A DNA stretch of 64,000 bases from Anaeramoeba flamelloides (Eukaryota > Metamonada > Anaeramoebidae). Of the stretch, positions 22,863-34,657 are shown piece after piece. The position numbers and the translations under genes are program-made. Position 1 is the stretch's first letter. Every line of letters starts with the position of its first letter. The stretch covers positions 2,373,001-2,437,000 of the forward strand of contig JANTQA010000008.1 of the NCBI GenBank assembly GCA_027625915.1, in the 5' to 3' direction. The notes under the pieces were generated by a model. The model searched no databases. It had not been told where the DNA came from and was given only the letters and a program-made list of their open reading frames with translations.

Positions 22863-25800
22863 TTAGAAATAAAATATCAATAATAAAGAAGAAAGTATGA
22901 ATAAGAAAGATAATTGTAAAGGACTAGCAGCACTGTCACTTCCACCCAAAACGGCTGTGCTAGGTTCTGGTTGTGGAGTAGGTTCTGGTGTTGGTGTTTG
23001 TGAAGGGGCCAGGTGACAGAACTTACCGGTATATCCCATTTCTTCGTTACATTTACAATAAACTTCGTCATTTTCATCGAAGGCACATTCACCGCGGCCG
23101 AATTCAGCTGAACAACCATACATATCATCTTCACAGATGTTAAGGGTACAGTCCAGATCATCCCAACCGGGATCACATTCACAGGTACCATCGTTTAAAC
23201 AGAATCCGTTTGAGTGACACCTTGTGTGGCGACATGAATCATCGTCACAGTAGTTCCCTTCCCATCCTTCTGCACATTGGCAATAGGAGTCAAGGCATTT
23301 GCCGCCATTGTGGCATTCTTCGTCGGTTGTGCACGTGTCAGCCAAGTTTTCCTGGCAAGAGGGTCCGCCCCATCCGTCCTTGCATTTACAGCAGCCATCA
23401 GTCCCCGTGTAATTACAGGCACCTGCTTGATTGTCTTCATTGCATCTTTCATATTGGATTTGACAGAGATCATTTTCACAGTGGTCTCCGCTATACCCGT
23501 CACTACAATAACATTTTCCATCGTCGTTGCTACATTTCCCATTTGGCGCGCAGATATTAATTGGGCAAATTTCAATTTGACAGTGGGCACCTTCCCATCC
23601 TTCGTTACAGTCACATTCGCCTGTGTAAATGTCACATTCACCTCGATAATTACAAGTGTCTGGTTGGCATTTCTTTTCTGTACAAGTTGGTCCTGTCCAG
23701 ATCTCAATACAGCTACATTCCCCTGTTGTCTCGCTACAGGTACCACCGTTGAGACACTTGTCAATGGGGCAGGCTACTTCTTCACAGGTATCACCAATCC
23801 AACCTGAATCACATCTACAGATGCCTGTCTTTGTGTCACAAAAGGCGTTGTTTTTGCATTTGTCCGGAGGGCATGAGGCTTCTTCGCATGTGTCACCGAT
23901 CCACCCGTCTTTACATTGACACTTGCCTGTATCTGGATCGCATGTACCTTCATTGGCACATGTGGTTTCTGAGCAGGCATTTGTTTCACAGTTGTCGCCG
24001 CTGTATCCCTCTTCACAGCTGCAAGACCCGTCAGAGAGGTCGCAGGTACCATGCTCGCCGCATTTGTCTTCGGGGCAAAGTTGTGTGCAACAGTTGTCGC
24101 CGGCGTATCCCTCTTCACAGCTGCAAGACCCGTCGGAGAGGTCGCAGGTACCATGTCCGTTACATTTACCTTCGGGGCAGAGTTGTGTGCAACATGTTTC
24201 GCCGGCGTATCCCTCTTCACAGCTGCAAGATCCATCGTTTGAGTCACATGTACCGTGTCCGTTACATTTATCAGTGGGGCAAATTTCGAACTCACAATTC
24301 ACGCCGCTATATCCGAGATAGCATTCACATTCGTTATTCGATTTACAGTATCCATGAGGTCCATTACAGTCGATGTCCTTCTGACAATCACCATTATCGC
24401 CAAGAATACCAGTGACTTCGAGGACGACAGAAACCAATTTGCCCTCCTTGCCTGCTTGCTTATCTGTAAACTTCAATTTCCATACGCCCTTGGCGTTTTC
24501 TTTGTAAAAGTTTCGTGCGGCTAATGGGTACAAGACCAAGTTGTCGCTTGAGTCTGTGTGCCTTGAAACGAGTTCTGCATATGTGCCACTTGGGGACCAG
24601 ACTTCGATTCCAATATCGCCTATGCGGAGGTGTGCGATGGATACCCTAAAGACCACGGCGCCTTGGATTACCATGTCGTTTTCATAGGTCATTTCAATTT
24701 CAAGCCCATCTTCGTTATTGTCGGGAATTGTGGTCGAAGCTAAAAGAGAGGCAGCAGTGAAAACTGTGTTTGCGTCGGTGACCACTGTGTGGGATAGGGA
24801 TTCAAAGGTGGTGGCCCTCTCTAGGGCAGCCTTTGCGTTGACAACACCGAACCCATAAAGTGGGCTGTATGTGAAGCCTGCGCCATTGGCTTTCCAGCCT
24901 TCGTCTTGAACATCAACCTTTTGTGCCGTTTCAATTAAAATGCCTTGCACGTCCCATGGTGTCAATGTTGGTCGCGACTCCAAGATCATGGACACAACCC
25001 CAGACACTACAGAGGCGGCTGGTTGCGTTCCCTTGCTAAAGATGCACGAAGTTTCGCTGCTCGAATCGGCAGCATTGATTAGCGACAAATGGATCCCTGT
25101 GATGTCGAGTCCGCCGCCGGGTGCTGTCACGGTAAGCGCATAGCCGGAGTTACTGAAAAAGCTATGCTTCATTGTGCTTGAAACTGAACCCACAGCAATG
25201 ACCTCTGGAAGCTTGACATAGGTTGCATAATTTACATTCGCTCCGAGGCTATAATGGTCACCCACGGGGATGACGTGTACACTACCATACCCCTTTCGTC
25301 CCCAGCGTGTGTTGGTGACAATTTTGTTGACAACCAGTGGATCCTGTTGGTAATAGTTACACCCCAAAAAGAGCACGCATGTTGTTGGGATGATCGACAT
25401 TTGGTAGACAGACACAGGATTGGTGGCGGTGTCCGAAAGGGCGCTGATAAGATCGTCAGTTGTGGCCCCGTTGCACGAAACTCTCTGGCCATAGATTGTG
25501 GCCTTGGGTGCGGCACCTACCCCGCAAACAAATTCGTCTCCGCTTCCAGCAGCAATACTCGAGAGATAGGTCCCAACCGAGAACGAAAAAGACCCGTCAA
25601 ATGGATCTGTTGTGTCGGCTTCACAATAGTTGTTCGAGCCCGATAAATCAAAATTTGGCTTAATTGATTCGTGATCTCCCATAACAGAGTCAGTAACGAA
25701 GGAAATTGCTTGGCCCTCGCCAGTGTAACCTTCTTCCCAGGCCTTGTCGACTTTGGTTAACAAAATGTGAAATTCATCAGAGTAATCGCCATTTGGAACA

Positions 25801-26362
25801 TATGGCTCAGAAACAACAGCAAGAAAGAATAAAACAGACTATTGTTGATTAAGATATGTTTTTTGTTTTTTTTTAAGAGAGTCAGAAGAATTCAAAAGTA
25901 ACATTGACAAAAAAAATTTTTTTTTAGTAAAAAGTTTGAATATTGTTCATTTTTTCGGAAAAACAAAATCAGAAAGATAAATTTGTCATTTTGCTTTTTG
26001 AAATTGTGAGTGTCTGTTATTTGTTTTCTCTATTTTGGGGGGGGGGATTATTTGAGTACATTTCGAAATTGACAAATTTATTTTTGTAAGAAAAAAAGAA
26101 GATTTTTTTTTTTAATTTTAAAAAGAAGAGTATTCAATCACCAAGACAAAAATGTGTTCTTTGTCCTTGTCAAAATTTCTTGTTTTCAGCTTTGTGAATG
26201 ATTGTAACAAATTGTGACAAGTGAGTGATTGTATTTTTGAATAAAAGAATGACAAATAGTACCAATTAAACACCCTAAAATGGGTGTCTAAAAGAAAAAG
26301 AAAAAGAAAAAGGAAAAAACAAATTGTGTGGAACTTACAATAAAAAAAAGACAAAGTTTCAT
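22863..26362 (-). CDS. Secreted kexin/furin-fold pseudoprotease with P domain and 13 EGF-like repeats
   Basis: Two exons: 26362-26339 (ATG plus 7 codons, donor GTAAGT) and 25838-22863, phase 0, giving 999 residues with a signal peptide (MKLCLFFI|SVLFFLAVVS). Residues about 35-345 align with the subtilisin S8 kexin/furin domain and 350-480 with the P (Homo B) domain. About 490-930 hold 13 EGF-like modules of the CPxDKC...GTCD...C-C...GY type. A Pro/Thr-rich stem and a hydrophobic C-terminus without cytosolic tail follow, suggesting a GPI anchor. The catalytic positions are altered: Asp is probably VTD (58), but HGT reads VGT (96), the oxyanion Asn is Asp (202) and GTS reads GTQ (280). It should therefore be an inactive protease fold acting as a cell-surface binding or adhesion protein; that role is inference. 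The second exon is far richer in G+C than its surroundings. EGF modules 2-4 are near-identical tandem copies. Confidence 0.85.
24001..24310 (-). repeat. Three near-identical ~105-bp tandem EGF-coding units
   Basis: The blocks CCCTCTTCACAGCTGCAAGA and GTCGCAGGTACCATG recur at about 105-bp intervals within the EGF array, encoding modules that differ by only a few residues. This indicates recent in-frame expansion by tandem duplication inside the gene. Confidence 0.8.
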
Positions 26363-29183
26363 TTTAGTTTTTTTGGTAACTGAAAATGTGCCAAAATGAA
26401 AAAAAATAAATTTTATAAAAGGAGTAAAAAAAAAAAAGTTCAAGATCTAAATGTATAAAAAAAGAAATGTTAGATGGTAAATTACAAGATAACGAAATTT
26501 TTCAAACCTTACTTTTATTTTTTTTTGATCTGTTTTTCGAAAAGTCTCCTCTTTTCTTCAAAATAACATAAACAATCGTTCTTGAAAAGAATGAATTTTA
26601 ATTGGTTAAACGCATTTTGTCACAAAAAATTTCGAAATTTGAACAAACATAAGCTATTAAATTATTGTTTTTATCATTATTTTGACCATTCTGTTTTCTA
26701 ACAAATTCTAAAACCCTCAATTAATTTTTTTTTAAGTTTTCTTCTTTTTTAAATTCTTAACAAAATCAATTTATGATTGCAAGAGTAAAAAAAAAAACAG
26801 ATCTTTGTGATAAGTTACAGTGATTTTTGATTTCAACAATAATAATTTTTTTTTGATAAGACTTTTCCAAACTTTTTATTTTTGATATTTGCATTCAAAT
26901 TTTGTAACAAAATTTTTCTTACGAATATTGGAGAATTATTAGAACAAAAGAGAGATTGAAAATTGTCTGACAAAAACTTGCAAAAGTTTCCACTTTTTAT
27001 TTTTTAATTGAAATTAACTTTATAAGGGATAATTTTTTACTTTTTAGATTCAATTAAAGAACAGCCTACTATGAATTTAAAATATTATTATTGGTTGGTA
27101 AAGCATTTTCCATTAAATGAGAAAAAAGCATTTATTTTTTAAAAATGATTTTTTTTTTAAAATTGGGGTAAAAAAAAAGTTTACCAAAGATCTGATCTCA
27201 TGGTTTGAGTTACTCTCTTAAATAGGCCCCATTTCCCCCTTTTCAACATTTCTAGCACTTATTGAAAAAATAGATTTGTATTGTTTTTCAAAAAAGAAAA
27301 GAGAAGGAAATTTTTTTGATTCCCATTCTTTAGTTTTTTGATCCTCTCTTCCTAAAATTTTTTTATGATAATTTGTTTACAATATTGTTGTATGGATTTT
27401 ACAATTTTTGAATGTTGAAAACAACGTACCTTCCAATTTAATTATTTTTAAAAGAGAGATGGTAATAAATCCATCTACCACAAGAACCCATTATTTCAGG
27501 GTTGCCATTATGTTTTTTACAAATTGACTATTTTGGATATGAGACAATATAAAACTTTTAATTTATATTATTAAAAGGAAATATAAAAAAAGTATTGAAA
27601 ATTCTCTAACGAGAACATTAATCTTAATTTTCTAGCGGAAAGTTTTTTTTTTGAAATTTAAAAAATATTAACCAAAAAATATTTACAAAAAGAGGAAAAA
27701 TTAAAATATGGGTGTAGGATGCTTAGTCTAAGAATTGTTGATATTTTTGACATCTAATTTTTTTTTTTTTTTTGAGAAAAATATTAACAATTCAGAATAG
27801 AAAGAATTAAATGATATTTTTTTAAACGATCGGAGATTTTTGGCAAACCCACATTTTAATGTTGAAAATAATTAGTTAATTTATTTTGTTCATGATTTCG
27901 AAAAATCAATAAGTAGGTAATCCACATTCAACAGCCCACAGGTTTTAAATATTTAATCATAAAGTAAGTATATTGTATTATTTTGTCGAAAACCTTTAAA
28001 AAATTAAAAAAAAATAATAATAAATAAAAACTTTCTAAATATCGACAATTATTTTTGACAAGACATTGAGAACCAAAAAAGATTAACTTGTGTTAGATAC
28101 CAGTTTATGTTATTTTTTTTATTCTTATTTTAAGGATATCGAACTTGATATACTTTCAATTTTTGTTAAAATAATAAAAAAATTATTCATTTTCCGAAAT
28201 CTGAATTGAAGAATATAACTTATATATTGGAACTTGGCAGTTATATTGAACAAAATACGCGATTTTTATGTTAATAAATAATTTATTATATTTTTTTTTC
28301 AAAATAAATTTAATGGTCATGAAAATTTCAATTTAATAATTCAAAATTAATTTTTTTAAATTGAAAAAGATAAAAACCAAAATTTGTAATGAAATATCTT
28401 TTATTAAATTAGTCTTATACTCATCAATCCGAAATTCCTAAAAAAAAGAGAAAATTGATTTTTTTTAAAGATTACGATTGATTAAATGATGTAGATCACC
28501 CACCCAACAGTCAAAATAACGAGACCTCTTACACCCAATTAATGTTTTTTTTTTTTTTTTTTTATTCTTCAAGAAGTGAAAACCTTAAATTAGAAAACAA
28601 ATAATAAAAAAAAAAATCAAAAACAAAAATAAAAAGATGATTTAAGAATTTTTTTTCTGATTTTTAATTTCTCATTTTTTTTTTTTTTTTTAATAGAGAG
28701 AATTTAAAAATTGTATTACCCCCCCCATTTTGAGTGATTCAAGTTTTAAAATAAATCTATATTTAAATTTTGAAAATTCGTCCTGACTTAAGAAATATTT
28801 TTATTTCAACTTGAAATTGTGATTTTTTACAACCTTTTTAGCAATTTTAATCTAAAAATATTGACTTCCCTTTTTCTTTTTATTTTTTCAATCCTCATAT
28901 TTTTTATTATTAAAGCCAATTCACCCATTCACTATATAAAAAAAAAACAAAGTGAAAAAACACAAACAAATTTAAAAAGTGAATTATTAAAAGGTATAAA
29001 GTCAAAAAAATATAAGATTAATATTTAAAACCCTTTTCAACAATTTAGAAATTTTTTTAAAATTGAAAAGATTTTTTTTATTTTTTTTACAATTACATCT
29101 ATTAAAAAAATGTGAATTTATAAGAATGAAATAAGAACGTTGATAATATTTTTTCATTTTTATTGATTACAATTAAACATTTT

Positions 29184-29868
29184 TACAGTCAAATGGACTA
29201 TTATTAGGTAGTAAAATACACTAATTTAAAGAGTTTAGATCGGTTTTCGAAGAAAAAATCTTTTTGGAAATATCAAAATTGAAATTCTTTTTTCCAATTT
29301 TTCGATTTTTTTTTATATTGTAATTTATTTTATTAGTTTTTTTTATTACAAGACCTCAAGTAATCGAGGAAAAACTCTGTTATTTCAATGCTATTCTAAC
29401 CATATTAATGATTGCGGTAAATTCATATTGATTTCTATGTGGATTTTTTTTTTTTGATCTTCAGTAGGAGATCAATATGAACATTATTCTTCTTCCCAAT
29501 AGCACCTGATAATTTGAGTTATTTTATTTGATAGTTTTATTTCATACATATACACCCAGTTCCATTTTTAAGACACAGACATTAAAATAAATTTAATTCA
29601 CATTAAAATCTCAAATTAAGACACAAAATTTGGATTTTTTTTTTACAATTTATTTTACTAGAATCTGAATTTTGTACTTTAATATGAGATTTTTCATCGT
29701 GCCTTAAATTTAGTTTAAATTTTGTACCTTAAAAATGTAACTGATTGTATCAACTGCTCGTAAGTGTGTATTATTCTACTAATTATTATTTATTCTATAT
29801 CCCCCAAAGGATATTTATTAAAAATAACAATTTTTGAAAAAAAAATTGGGACAATTTTACTAAAACAA
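29184..29868 (+). mobile_element. Family E inverted-repeat element, copy 3, carrying a nested family A element
   Basis: Homologous to 49709-50397: both contain TTCGAAGAAAAA, AAATTGAAAT, TGATTTCTATG/TTGGTTTCTATT and AATTTGAGTT, in order. It begins near TACAGTCAAATGGACTA and ends near TTGGGACAATTTTACTAAAA, the decayed counterparts of GTCAAAGGGGCCCA and its inverse. Removing the family A element at 29551-29749 restores collinearity with the other copy. Confidence 0.6.
29551..29749. mobile_element. Family A palindromic MITE, copy 5, nested in a family E element
   Basis: TACACCCAGTTCCATTTTTA...ATGTAACTGATTGTA. The sibling family E copy at 49709-50397 has CATGTATCAAC at the equivalent point, while here CATACA|TA...TA|TCAACT flanks the insert. 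This fits duplication of a single TA. Confidence 0.7.
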
Positions 29869-30961
29869 AGGTATTAATTTAAATAGCTTAACAGATAGTA
29901 TCACATTTTAGACACAGGAAAGATCAAATTCAGCATAAAAATTTCAGATTCTCAGAAAATAAATTGACTAAAAAATAAGTATAGAAAAAATGCACACTAA
30001 TTTGGAATTTGTGAGAGCCTTAACTACTAATCAAAATTTTAACCCTAATATCGGCATGGATGTATTTTTTTCAAAATAAATAAAAAAAAAAAAGGAAATA
30101 GGTAGATGATCTGATTTTTGAGAATGTAAATTAGGATATTTTTTTTTATAAAAATATTTTTGAGTGGCATGCAAAAATAAAATTTTGAAATTAAAATATC
30201 ACTTTTTATTCTATTTGTAAAAAGTATAATTTAAATTAATAATTAATCTTTAACATTTAAATTTAGAAACCTTTTCAATAACTTTTGGGGGTATTGCATT
30301 TCTTTTCCAAATCTGAAGAAAAATTTCATCTAACCCACGAAAAAAACCAGAGAACAATTCATTAATATTACAAATTACTAGAGCAACCTGTTTTAAATGA
30401 TATATTTTCTTTTTTTTTTATTGTAAAAAAGAAATCCCCCCCAAAATAAAGTTTCTGGAATCAAGAAAATAATTTTATTCTATCAATATATATTTATTAG
30501 AAAGTTTTTTTTCTTCTGTATCTTCTACATTCAAACTTGGATAAAACGATTTTAGACAGAATTCCCTATTTATTCCCCTTTATTATGTTTTACAAAGAAC
30601 ACCATTTTTTACCAATTTTCATTGCAAAGTCGTTTTTTTACTATGAATATGATTATCAAACAGGACCAAAACAAAGAATATTAAACATTTTTTATAAATT
30701 TAGTATTTGAATTATAATAAAGTACGTGGAATATTTAAGACTATTTCTTAATTATTATTATATAATAATTAAATTAGTAAAACATTAGTTTTTAACATTT
30801 TAAGTTGGATTTTACACATTTTCAAAAATATTTTAGAAAATTTCAAATTTAAAGAATGTATTATTTTGTTCATTATTTTTTGTTAAACAAATAGAAAAAA
30901 CCTATTAAAAAAACAGATAAATAAAAAAATTATATTTTTCTAAAAGTCACGGTATACCAAT

Positions 30962-31160
30962 TACAGTTAGTTCCACTTTTAAGGCACAAACGTTGAAAAA
31001 AATTTAAGGAACAATAAAAATCTCAAATTAAGGTACAGAAATCAGATTCTCGTAAAATAAATTGTAAAAAAAATATTACAAATTTTGTGCGTTAATTTGA
31101 GATTTTTCTGTACCTTAAATTTCGTTGAAAGTTTGTGCCTTAAAAGTGAAACTGACGGTA
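30962..31160. mobile_element. Family A palindromic MITE, copy 6
   Basis: TACAGTTAGTTCCACTTTTA...AGTGAAACTGACGGTA, with internal motifs well preserved. Confidence 0.72.
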
Positions 31161-31291
31161 TTAACCAAAGAATAAAAACAATTTATTTATTATTAATAAC
31201 CCTTCTATTGAGTTTTAGTCCCTTCTGTAAACTCTAGAAACACATCTCCAAACACCGCAGACTGTCCATGTTTTCTTTAAATTTTCCATTT

Positions 31292-31492
31292 TACAGTCAA
31301 TTCCACTTTTAAGATATAAACTTAACAAAATTTTAAGAATAATTAAAATCCCAAATTACAGCACAAGCATTCAAATTCTAAAAAATAATTTGTGTAATAA
31401 TAGAATCCAAAAAATGTACTTTATTTTGAGAATTTTGTTTTCCTTAAAACCCGTTGAATGTTTGCACCTTGCATTTTAAACCGACTTTATCT
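31292..31492. mobile_element. Family A palindromic MITE, copy 7 (decayed)
   Basis: The left end TACAGTCAATTCCACTTTTA is clear; the right arm is degenerate (CCGTTGAATGTTTGCACC). The open frame at 31454-31669 begins in this arm and is not a credible gene. Confidence 0.6.
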
Positions 31493-31861
31493 ATAAAATT
31501 TATTAATTTCTCCAATAAACAAAAAAACCAACAAACCATAAAGGTACTTTTTCAGAATACAAAAGAATTTAGTAAAATAGTTGATTTAACTCTATTTTTT
31601 CGAAATTCTAAAAAACAAAAAGACTGTGGATACACTTCCTTCACAAACAATAAAATTTATATATCTTGAACACAAATATTTTTTTTGAAATAACTTGAGA
31701 AATTAAATTTTTAACTTTCAAGAAAACTAAAAAGTGAAAAAAAAATTTAAATATATTAATTAATTTCTGAAAATAGAATTTAAATTCAATTTAATATGAC
31801 TATTGCAGCCTAAATGGCGTTAAATTTCTTTTAATTGTCAAATTGCAAAATAATTTCACAT

Positions 31862-31888
31862 TATATATATATATATATATATATATAT
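31862..31888. repeat. (TA)n microsatellite
   Basis: Uninterrupted TA repeat of about 13 units. Confidence 0.9.
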
Positions 31889-32391
31889 TAATTTGTTTTA
31901 AAAAAAAACCAAATTCAAAAACAATTTGATTCTTGGAATTTATGGAGAATCCCAAACATCAAATTAAACTAAAAATTAAGTCACTTCAATTTTCCAAAAG
32001 GAGAGTTTAATTGTCAACCCAAGCAAAATTTGTTTTTTTGAATTTTTTTTTTTATACTAATCCTATTCAGTTAAAATTAGCTTTAAGATTTTTAAAATAT
32101 ATATGAGTCCATTTTAAGTGATTAATATTTCAGATATCAGTAAGGATCAGTTCAAAATGTAAAGAATAATAATTGAAAATTTTTCTCTTTTAATACAATT
32201 CAATAATTACTGACAGTTCTATATTAAGGGAGTAGCCACGGTAAAGAAAAATTTTTCATTTTTTTTGCAATTCTGAAGAGGATCAGAAAATAACATTTTT
32301 TACTCTGTTTGTAACTCATTGATTTTTATTATTTAAAGTACTAAATTCATTAGATTTTTTAAATTTTTTTTTCAAAGTCTCAAAGAAATTC

Positions 32392-32482
32392 CCACAATAG
32401 AATGTTGAGTTGAATTGCAAAAAATAGTGTTTTGAATGTTGAATAACTTATCTTTTATTCTTCTCTCAACATTCTATTGTGG
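32392..32482. repeat. 18-bp perfect hairpin arms inside the family L element
   Basis: CCACAATAGAATGTTGAG at 32392-32409 and its exact reverse complement at 32465-32482 flank a 55-base loop. It could be a footprint of a smaller inverted-repeat insertion or a folding RNA; no further evidence. Confidence 0.6.
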
Positions 32483-33089
32483 AATTTAATTTTTTCATTT
32501 TTTATTTTTTCATCATTTTTGAGATTTTTTTAATCCTGACAACAAAAAGCAATTAGAAATATTTTTTTATTAGTGGCATTTGGGATTAATGGATTTTGTT
32601 TAAAAAGAACAACAACATTACAATTGAGAGAATCATAAAAGGAAACATAAATGGGACTTAAATAGCTAGAAAATTCGAAAAAAAGAATAATTAAGTCAAA
32701 TTATTACTTGTTAGGATTTTAAATCGTTGGGTTTAGTGGAATTGGAGAAGTGAATATGATTATAATGTTAATTGTTAAAGAAAAAGAATAAAAGTTTCAT
32801 TTAGCTTTCCATAAAAATACACAACCCAAGAACCAAAAAAAAATCATCAAAGTTCCCAATTCTAATAAGAGAATATTAATAATTTAAGCTTCTTTTAAAG
32901 ATGATTAGAAAAATTTGAATGGTTGCCTGATTTATAAAATATGTTTTTTGGAAAGGTGAATGAAAATTTTTTTCAATTTATTTTGATACAAATAGTATTT
33001 TATCAAAGTTTAAACCACAAAATAGATACAAGTTTAATTCAAAGAATCTGAAATTATCTTCTCCCAGAAAAAAAAAAAACTAAACCTCC

Positions 33090-33620
33090 ATTCCAAAAAT
33101 TTTGACACATCTAAAATCAAAAATAGGAAAACAAAAACTCAATTTATTATATTTTTCCAAACCTAAGATAAAACCATATTTAAGTAACATAGTATTAATA
33201 TTTTTTTAAGTAATCTTTTTCATCCAAATATAAGAAAACAATATAAAATAAAAAATCAAAACAAGTGTGTCCAAAATAAGGAAACGAGCTTAAATGAAAG
33301 AGTTTCAACAAAAAATATATTGGTAGATTTGTTAAAATTACACCAACAATGGTTGATCGATCAAATGATAAGATACCATGCACCGGTTGTATGTGGATTT
33401 TTCAATTTAAGAAACTCAACTGTAACCATCTATCAACCATCTATAAAAAATTTTCAGATCTAACGAAACAGATTAAGTAACTGAAAAATTGAAAATGAAA
33501 ACAAAAACAAAAAAGACAAAAAATGAAATAGTTTGTTGAATTAAAATTAATTTCCAATTGTATGTAAATCATGTCATTGTTATTTTTCCAACTGTTTAAA
33601 GTTGTCCAAATTAATGGAAT
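33090..33620. mobile_element. Family F element, copy 2
   Basis: ATTCCAAAAATTTTGACACA at the left and TCCAAATTAATGGAAT at the right resemble the 16-bp ends of copy 1 (6455-6974). The interior aligns throughout with similar length (531 bp). The minus-strand open frame 33195-33383 lies inside it and resembles no transposase. Confidence 0.6.
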
Positions 33621-34171
33621 TAAGTTTATGTTAATAAAAAAATAATAAAAAAAAAAAAACTATTTTATCAATATAATCTCATTTTTTTTATTGTTGAACA
33701 TTACTAAAAAAAAAATATCAAATAATTTTTTTAAAAAAATTTTTAGAGAATCTAGGATCACACGCCACTAAAATAAAATACTCTTCTCTCATCTCTCTCA
33801 AATTTTTATCATGTCTTATGGTGTAGCTACTCCCTTAAAAGATATTTGTCTATTTTACAATGGGAATGTTAAAAGTCATCAGAATTTTAACTCAATGTTT
33901 TCAAAACAAGATGAGAGAACAAATTTTTGGGATTTACAATTACATTTACTCAATTATTTTTAGTCTTTTACCAACATCTTCAATACTTTAACTGTTCAAA
34001 AATATTTCACTACTTTGAGATGACAAAAGAGAAAGATAGTATGTTAGAACGTAATACACCCCAACCGTAAAATCAAAATTATGGTTTGTGAACAAAATGT
34101 AACTTTTATTTCATTTTTTTTTATTTTTAAATACATCCTGTATACAATTCTCTCAAATTAATCTGATCAAA

Positions 34172-34624
34172 ATGACAAACATATCTCTTCCACATAAATT
34201 AGAAAAAATCTTTGATAACGCAATTGTACTTTTTGTCTTTCCTTTTTTTTTTCTTTTTATTTTTTTACACTTTTTCAAACCACCAATTGTACTTTTTGTT
34301 TTTCCTTTTTTTTTTCTTTCTTTTTTTCTTTTGATTATTTTGCTCTAAATTTCGAAAACAAAAAAAAAATTTTTATTCTTTTGTTGATTCAAAAAAAGAA
34401 ACTTTACGATCAAAAAGAATACCACAAATCGTTAGAAGAAATCGAAGAAGTTTTAAAAAAAAAACCACAACATCCTGAAAGCCTTTCGCTTAAAGGATTA
34501 GTTTTATTAGAAATTGATCGAAAAGAAGAAGCACTTGAATTTTGTCGAAAAGGCTTATCTTTGGGAATAACACATTTTTTTAGTACTGACAACCAACATT
34601 TTATTCTTTTCTTACAATTTTGTT

Positions 34625-34657
<33 letters not shown>

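Larger units (their letters stand above)
32224..33838. mobile_element. 1.6-kb element with 16-bp terminal inverted repeats, family L
   Basis: TTAAGGGAGTAGCCAC at 32224-32239 pairs with GTAGCTACTCCCTTAA ending at 33838 (one mismatch). The interior holds an 18-bp stem pair (32392-32409 and 32465-32482) and a nested family F element (33090-33620). No transposase frame is visible. Similar TTAAGGG-starting ends are seen at 60197 and, inverted, at 41398, which may mark a related superfamily with TTAA-like ends. Confidence 0.5.
26363..34171. other. 7.8-kb gene-poor stretch between divergent genes, rich in elements
   Basis: It separates the leftward kexin-like gene from rightward NAA15, so it should hold both promoters. 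No gene could be supported; the open frame 28819-29028 is a hydrophobic low-complexity read starting at GTG. Contents recognised: family E element 29184-29868 with a nested family A copy, two further family A copies (30962-31160, 31292-31492), an AT microsatellite at 31862-31888, and a 1.6-kb TIR element 32224-33838 with a nested family F copy. About 26363-29183 shows nothing but AT-rich sequence and homopolymers. Confidence 0.5.

Noticed and set aside
23195-25646. Several long frames on both strands within the kexin-like gene
   Set aside because: Shadow frames made possible by the balanced base composition of the EGF-coding exon; only the 22863-25838 frame has domain content.
28819-29028. 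Hydrophobic 69-codon frame as a small membrane protein
   Set aside because: Starts at GTG in a eukaryote and is low-complexity; no support.
33195-33383. Minus-strand frame as a transposase fragment
   Set aside because: It lies in a family F element but shows no DDE motif or helix-turn-helix, and the other copies do not keep it open.
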